This document shows positions 18,829-20,656 of a DNA stretch of 20,656 bases, in pieces; within the stretch, counting starts at the first letter, position 1; every line of letters starts with the position of its first letter. Source of the stretch: Lenisia limosa (taxonomy: Eukaryota > Breviatea); the NCBI GenBank assembly GCA_001655205.1, contig LPNZ01009857.1, positions 1 to 20,656 on the forward strand, written 5' to 3'. Below the pieces are notes generated by a model. The model made no database searches. It was not told where the DNA came from and saw nothing but the letters and a program-made list of their open reading frames with translations. The translations under genes and the position numbers were made by a program.

Positions 18829-20626
18829 TCACTTAGCGTGACAAGCGGCGCAGTAGGGTTTTTGCTGTTGGGTTTTGAAAGACACTCTGACAAGAGGCTT
18901 GCGACAGAACGAGCAATGCAGACATTCGGGATGCCACTTGCGGCCTAAAATGTGGCCGGTTAATTGAGCTCCAAATATCTAAACACTTGTCCAAATACAC
19001 TATTCCAATCAGCCCCCAACCCAGCGCAGTCATACAGCGACCCGAGATGGCCTGGCCACACGCTCCACACAGTGTGCCCAGAGCNNNNNNNNNNNNNNNN
19101 NNNNNNNNNNNNNNNNNNNNNNNNTGAAAACAAGAGTTCACTCAAATAGAACGGGTACAAGGAAACAACAGTCAAGCACGGGTACGAGGAACGCGTCATC
19201 ACTAGTCGCCAACCTGTTCGCAATACGGCTCGCCCTTATGCTCGAAATAGGGGGCACCGTGGAAGGGCTTCTCGCACGTCAAGCAGCAGAAATGGTCGGG
19301 GTGCCAGGTCTTGCCTAGCATTATCATGAACAAGAGAGGTGCAGTACCCAAACAAAAAGGCCCCTTGGGAATTGATTTTAATTATTCTCATGTTTTAACA
19401 CCTTGCGACCCCCTACCAAGAGCTTCCACACAGTCGCCAACAACTGGAGCATCACATTTGCCGCATCTGTCGGCATAGCAGGAGTTGAAGCATACGTCGC
19501 AGTAAGGCGAGCCGTCTCGCTCCAGGAACTGCATGCCGTGAGTAACTTGGGATTAAACCCCTCCCTCCAATCCAGTTGGTATTTCACTGCAAATAACGAC
19601 CAATCCAGTTGGTTTTTCACTGCAAATAACGACCAATCCAGTTGGTCTTTCACTGCAAATAACGACACATTATTCTGAGCTTTGCTCTTGATAGGGATTC
19701 GAAACATGATACTATTAATAAAGAGCACACTCATGTTCGAATATATCAACCTTTCTGAGCTTCACGGCATTAATCCCCCCACAGAGCCTCCAGGGAAGTC
19801 TTTGCCGCATTTGCAGCACCTGAAGCACTCGGGATGCCATGTACTGTTGAGAGCGTTGATGGAGTCTCCTGAAGTGTCAGCCCAAACCTGAGCAAATCCA
19901 GGTGGCATTTAAGTATGCTTGTGAGAGTTACTCCCCCCCCCCCCCCCCNNNNNNNNNNNNNNNNNNNNNNNNNNNNNNNNNNNNNNNNNNNNNNNNNNNN
20001 NNNNNNNNNNNNNNNNNNNNNNNNNNNNNNNNNNNNNNNNNNNNNNNNNNNNNNNNNCTCACAAAAGGCCTCTCTGAAGATCAATTATGGGTTGGAATAC
20101 GGATCAATAATCATCAGAAGCGGCCAGATACAACTTATTTTTATTCTTATTTCTCATCTCTACATAATGATATACATCTATATCTAGTATACGCAATATA
20201 TGTATTGTGTTATCATATCATCAAAACCCCTTGATGTCATCTTGCACCCACCCTTCATCTTCGAAGAAAGTCTGATCCGCAATATTGGTACTGCATGTTT
20301 GACACTCGAAACAGTCTGGGTGCCAGCTCTTGGCCACCGCCGTCAACATTGGGCCTGTAATGGCCTGTTGTGTGAGGATGGCAAGGTGTTAAGATTCAGG
20401 CGTACCTTTGAACATTTGCCGCAAACAAGGGCGCCAGGAACTACGGGGGCTACCTCCGATTCTGAAAACTGTCACTAAAAATCACCATATGCATATTGTA
20501 TAATCCACAAATGTAGTATGGATCATGAATGCCGATATATTCGAGGGATGCAGCACAGGTAATACTCACCGGGGACTGGAGCGGCCGTGCCGTTGAGGAT
20601 GGCTTGGATGAGTGCAACGTCATCAA
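18829..20626 (-). CDS. four-LIM-domain protein, paxillin/leupaxin-like (5' end off window)
   Basis: LIM domains bind zinc and mediate protein-protein contacts at actin or adhesion structures. Visible exons 5' to 3': 20626-20570, 20461-20406, 20364-20252, one in gap 19949-20057, 19868-19783, 19528-19417, 19314-19214, one starting in gap 19085-19124 and ending at 19021, 18944-18829 (TGA 18829-18831); phases match. LIM1: CGKCSKAITG, then KSWHPDCFECQTC. LIM2: NSTWHPECFRCCKCGKDFPG, FLERDGSPYCDVC. LIM3: CGKCDAPVVGDCVEALG, KTWHPDHFCCLTC, PYCEQ. LIM4: CGACGQAISGRCMTALG, RKWHPECLHCSFC, PYCAAC. Four C-terminal LIM domains with the WHP(E/D) signature and short linkers match the paxillin family arrangement. 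The visible N-terminal piece (DDVALIQAILNG) is not a clear LD motif, so paxillin orthology is an inference; PINCH-like or other multi-LIM proteins are the alternative. Stop is 255 bp from the RasGEF stop, convergent. Confidence 0.88.
19085..19124. other. assembly gap hiding the LIM3/LIM4 junction exon start
   Basis: The minus-sense exon ending at 19021 runs back into the gap. The last zinc ligands of LIM3 and the exon start are missing. Confidence 0.8.
19573..19671. repeat. 33-bp tandem repeat, 3 copies, LIM-gene intron
   Basis: The unit aatccagttggtttttcact plus gcaaataacgacc repeats three times with one variable base, between exons 19868-19783 and 19528-19417. The period is a multiple of three and it is open on both strands, but splice phases place it in an intron. 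Confidence 0.85.
19949..20057. other. assembly gap hiding a LIM1/LIM2 exon
   Basis: Follows 16 C on the plus strand (19933-19948), which in the gene's sense is a G tract downstream of the hidden donor. The missing exon should carry the end of LIM1 (PYC) and the first CxxC of LIM2. Confidence 0.85.
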
Positions 20627-20656
20627 CTGCGGTATTAGGGGGCGGGGGGGGGGGGG

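Noticed and set aside
20570-20626. Paxillin LD motif in the first visible LIM-gene exon
   Set aside because: DDVALIQAILNG lacks the LDxLLxxL pattern.

Overview
The window is nuclear DNA from an intron-dense unicellular eukaryote. Real proteins appear only after splicing: exons of 28 to about 240 nt with high GC are separated by AT-richer GT-AG introns of roughly 30 to 400 nt. Reading frame is kept across almost every junction I could test. A Ras guanine-nucleotide exchange factor and a four-LIM paxillin-like protein fit Amorphea or another heterotrophic or amoeboid protist lineage, but I cannot name the organism. Fourteen N gaps interrupt the assembly. Eight of them start directly after a homopolymer of 11 to 16 G or C.

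Layout. (1) 1-80, minus: the 5' coding end of an unrecognised gene with a probable leader intron to 431. It is divergent from (2) 789-4146, plus: a 13-exon CaCA-family Na+/Ca2+ exchanger of the NCKX (SLC24-like) type. (3) 4330-10850, minus: a complete 26-exon gene for the anaphase-promoting-complex TPR subunit CDC23/APC8, about 767 aa, convergent with the exchanger. (4) 11147-12437, plus: an unrecognised proline-rich protein, divergent from CDC23. (5) 12843-13990: an inverted-repeat-bounded segment holding one small four-exon gene on the minus strand (13032-13600). (6) 14534-18573, plus: a RasGEF with an RPEL-like actin-binding motif, a RasGEF_N domain and a CDC25-type catalytic domain. (7) 18829-20626 and beyond, minus: a four-LIM protein, convergent with the RasGEF; its N-terminus lies outside the window.

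The genes do not form an operon or pathway. Two loose themes exist: Ca2+ transport, and Ras/actin/adhesion signalling (RasGEF beside the LIM protein). The strongest unexplained signals are these: G homopolymers just after 5' splice sites and C homopolymers just before 3' splice sites; a 27-bp in-frame tandem duplication of a CDC23 splice donor; the inverted-repeat cassette at 12.84-13.99 kb; an Asn at the exchanger position that in NCKX2 is the K+-dependence aspartate; and the RPEL-RasGEF domain pairing.
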